Source: SZUA-318 sp964412015
GTDB lineage: Bacteria; Gemmatimonadota; Gemmatimonadetes; Longimicrobiales; Gaopeijiaceae
DNA length: 64,000 bases
NCBI GenBank assembly: GCA_964412015.1
Contig: CAYPMO010000006.1
Coordinates: 1 to 64,000 of the forward strand
Reading direction: 5' to 3'
Position numbers and translations under genes: made by a program
In this document: in pieces, positions 63,676 through 64,000 of the stretch
Layout of the letters: every line of letters begins with the position of its first letter
How positions within the stretch are numbered: the first letter of the stretch is position 1
The notes under the pieces: model-generated
Database searches by the model: none
What the model was told of the DNA's origin: nothing
What the model saw: only the letters and a program-made list of their open reading frames with translations

Positions 63676-63960
63676 ACCGGGCGTCGGGATTCGTCGTGGT
63701 CGTTGGTGGAAATCCCATCGGAGGGCGCGGCCGACCACATCGGGCCGGGAAAACTCCTACAGCCGGCAGCGGTAGATCCCCGTCGGACCGTGCCTGAAAA
63801 CCCCTTCAAGACCGGGGGTAGCGCGTTTGTGAGGACGGGTGCGATCCGGGCCCGAATCCGCGATCTTTCGGGACCCAATGAGAAACCCTGCCCCAGCAGG
63901 TCGGCGCGAGCAATACGGCCGGGCTGCCCATCTTCCACCCGAGATCAAACGAGCGCATCC
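63676..63960. other. 285-base leader or intergenic region, less GC-rich
   Basis: The stretch between the receiver/PEP-synthase-like gene and the ATG at 63961 is visibly less GC-rich than coding DNA here. I see no known riboswitch, tRNA or strong terminator in it. A minus-strand frame (63757-63993) looks like chance. Confidence 0.4.
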
Positions 63961-64000
63961 ATGGCTGGCTATGTAACGAGCCTGATGGAGCAAGTGAAGG
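63961..64000 (+). CDS. start of a gene cut by the window edge
   Basis: The last 40 bases read ATG and 12 further codons (MAGYVTSLMEQVK). The sequence resembles the beginning of NADP-type glutamate dehydrogenases, but 13 residues cannot prove it. No clear ribosome binding site precedes it. It may simply be a chance frame. Confidence 0.3.
   Translation, partial: MAGYVTSLMEQVK

Noticed and set aside
63757..63993. A minus-strand 78-aa frame near the end
   Set aside because: No ribosome binding site, no recognisable domain, and it covers the AT-richer leader and the plausible plus-strand start.

Overview
The window is a G+C-rich (clearly above 60 percent by eye), densely coded bacterial chromosome segment with about 60 genes and no rRNA, tRNA, CRISPR array, insertion sequence or prophage that I can recognise. 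Many predicted lipoproteins, an outer-membrane-type protein, TRAP-TAXI transport, a caa3-like oxidase, VPS10/sortilin-like repeats and D-aminoacylase-, creatininase- and GGT-type hydrolases point to an aerobic, peptide-scavenging Gram-negative. The mix resembles Gemmatimonadota, but that placement is inferred from gene content only. Starts are often GTG or TTG, and neighbouring genes often overlap by 1-4 bases.

Layout. 1-8.4 kb: GspE/PilB-like ATPase with an added zinc ribbon, a Yip1-like protein, a fused TRAP permease with its TAXI receptor, and a class V aminotransferase. 8.4-15.6 kb: DUF192 and Trm112-like proteins, then a cytochrome c oxidase operon (dihaem cytochrome c, a 53-aa membrane peptide, CoxB, CoxA, CoxC, a COX4-cytochrome c fusion, a second subunit III-like protein, a CPVC mini-protein, a TPR protein). 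15.7-18.5 kb: a minus-strand metabolite-repair operon (NAD(P)HX epimerase, DUF89 phosphatase, YggS). 18.6-26 kb: lipoprotein, CapA-like protein, an internally deleted serine hydrolase, a VWA protein, MutY, creatininase-like protein and SDR. 26-32.3 kb: minus-strand MEMO-AMMECR1 fusion and an envelope glycosylation operon. 32.4-42.4 kb: a PIN toxin with a broken antitoxin, a ChlI/MoxR-type AAA+ ATPase, an Fe-S/CCG oxidoreductase, ketopantoate reductase-like protein, creatininase-like protein, Nudix hydrolase, GGT and a metal-dependent hydrolase. 42.7-47.8 kb: Lon with an acidic insert, macro-domain protein, SelD and an intact RHH/PIN toxin-antitoxin pair. 47.9-64 kb: outer-membrane protein, SirB1-like and YgfZ, GNAT, M3 peptidase, a VPS10-like protein, YpdA, D-aminoacylase, a receiver/PEP-synthase-like fusion, and probably the first codons of another gene at the edge.

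The most notable item is selD (minus strand, 46966 to 45905). Its catalytic position is an in-frame UGA, directly followed by a perfect 7-bp hairpin, so the gene appears to encode a selenocysteine-containing selenophosphate synthetase. A standard ORF call starts downstream of the UGA and loses the active site. The organism would therefore need selenocysteine machinery elsewhere in its genome. Other points of interest are the metabolite-repair operon, the oxidase fusion, the receiver/PEP-synthase-like chimera, the damaged hydrolase and antitoxin, and a terminator hairpin whose two arms hold the stop codons of two convergent genes.
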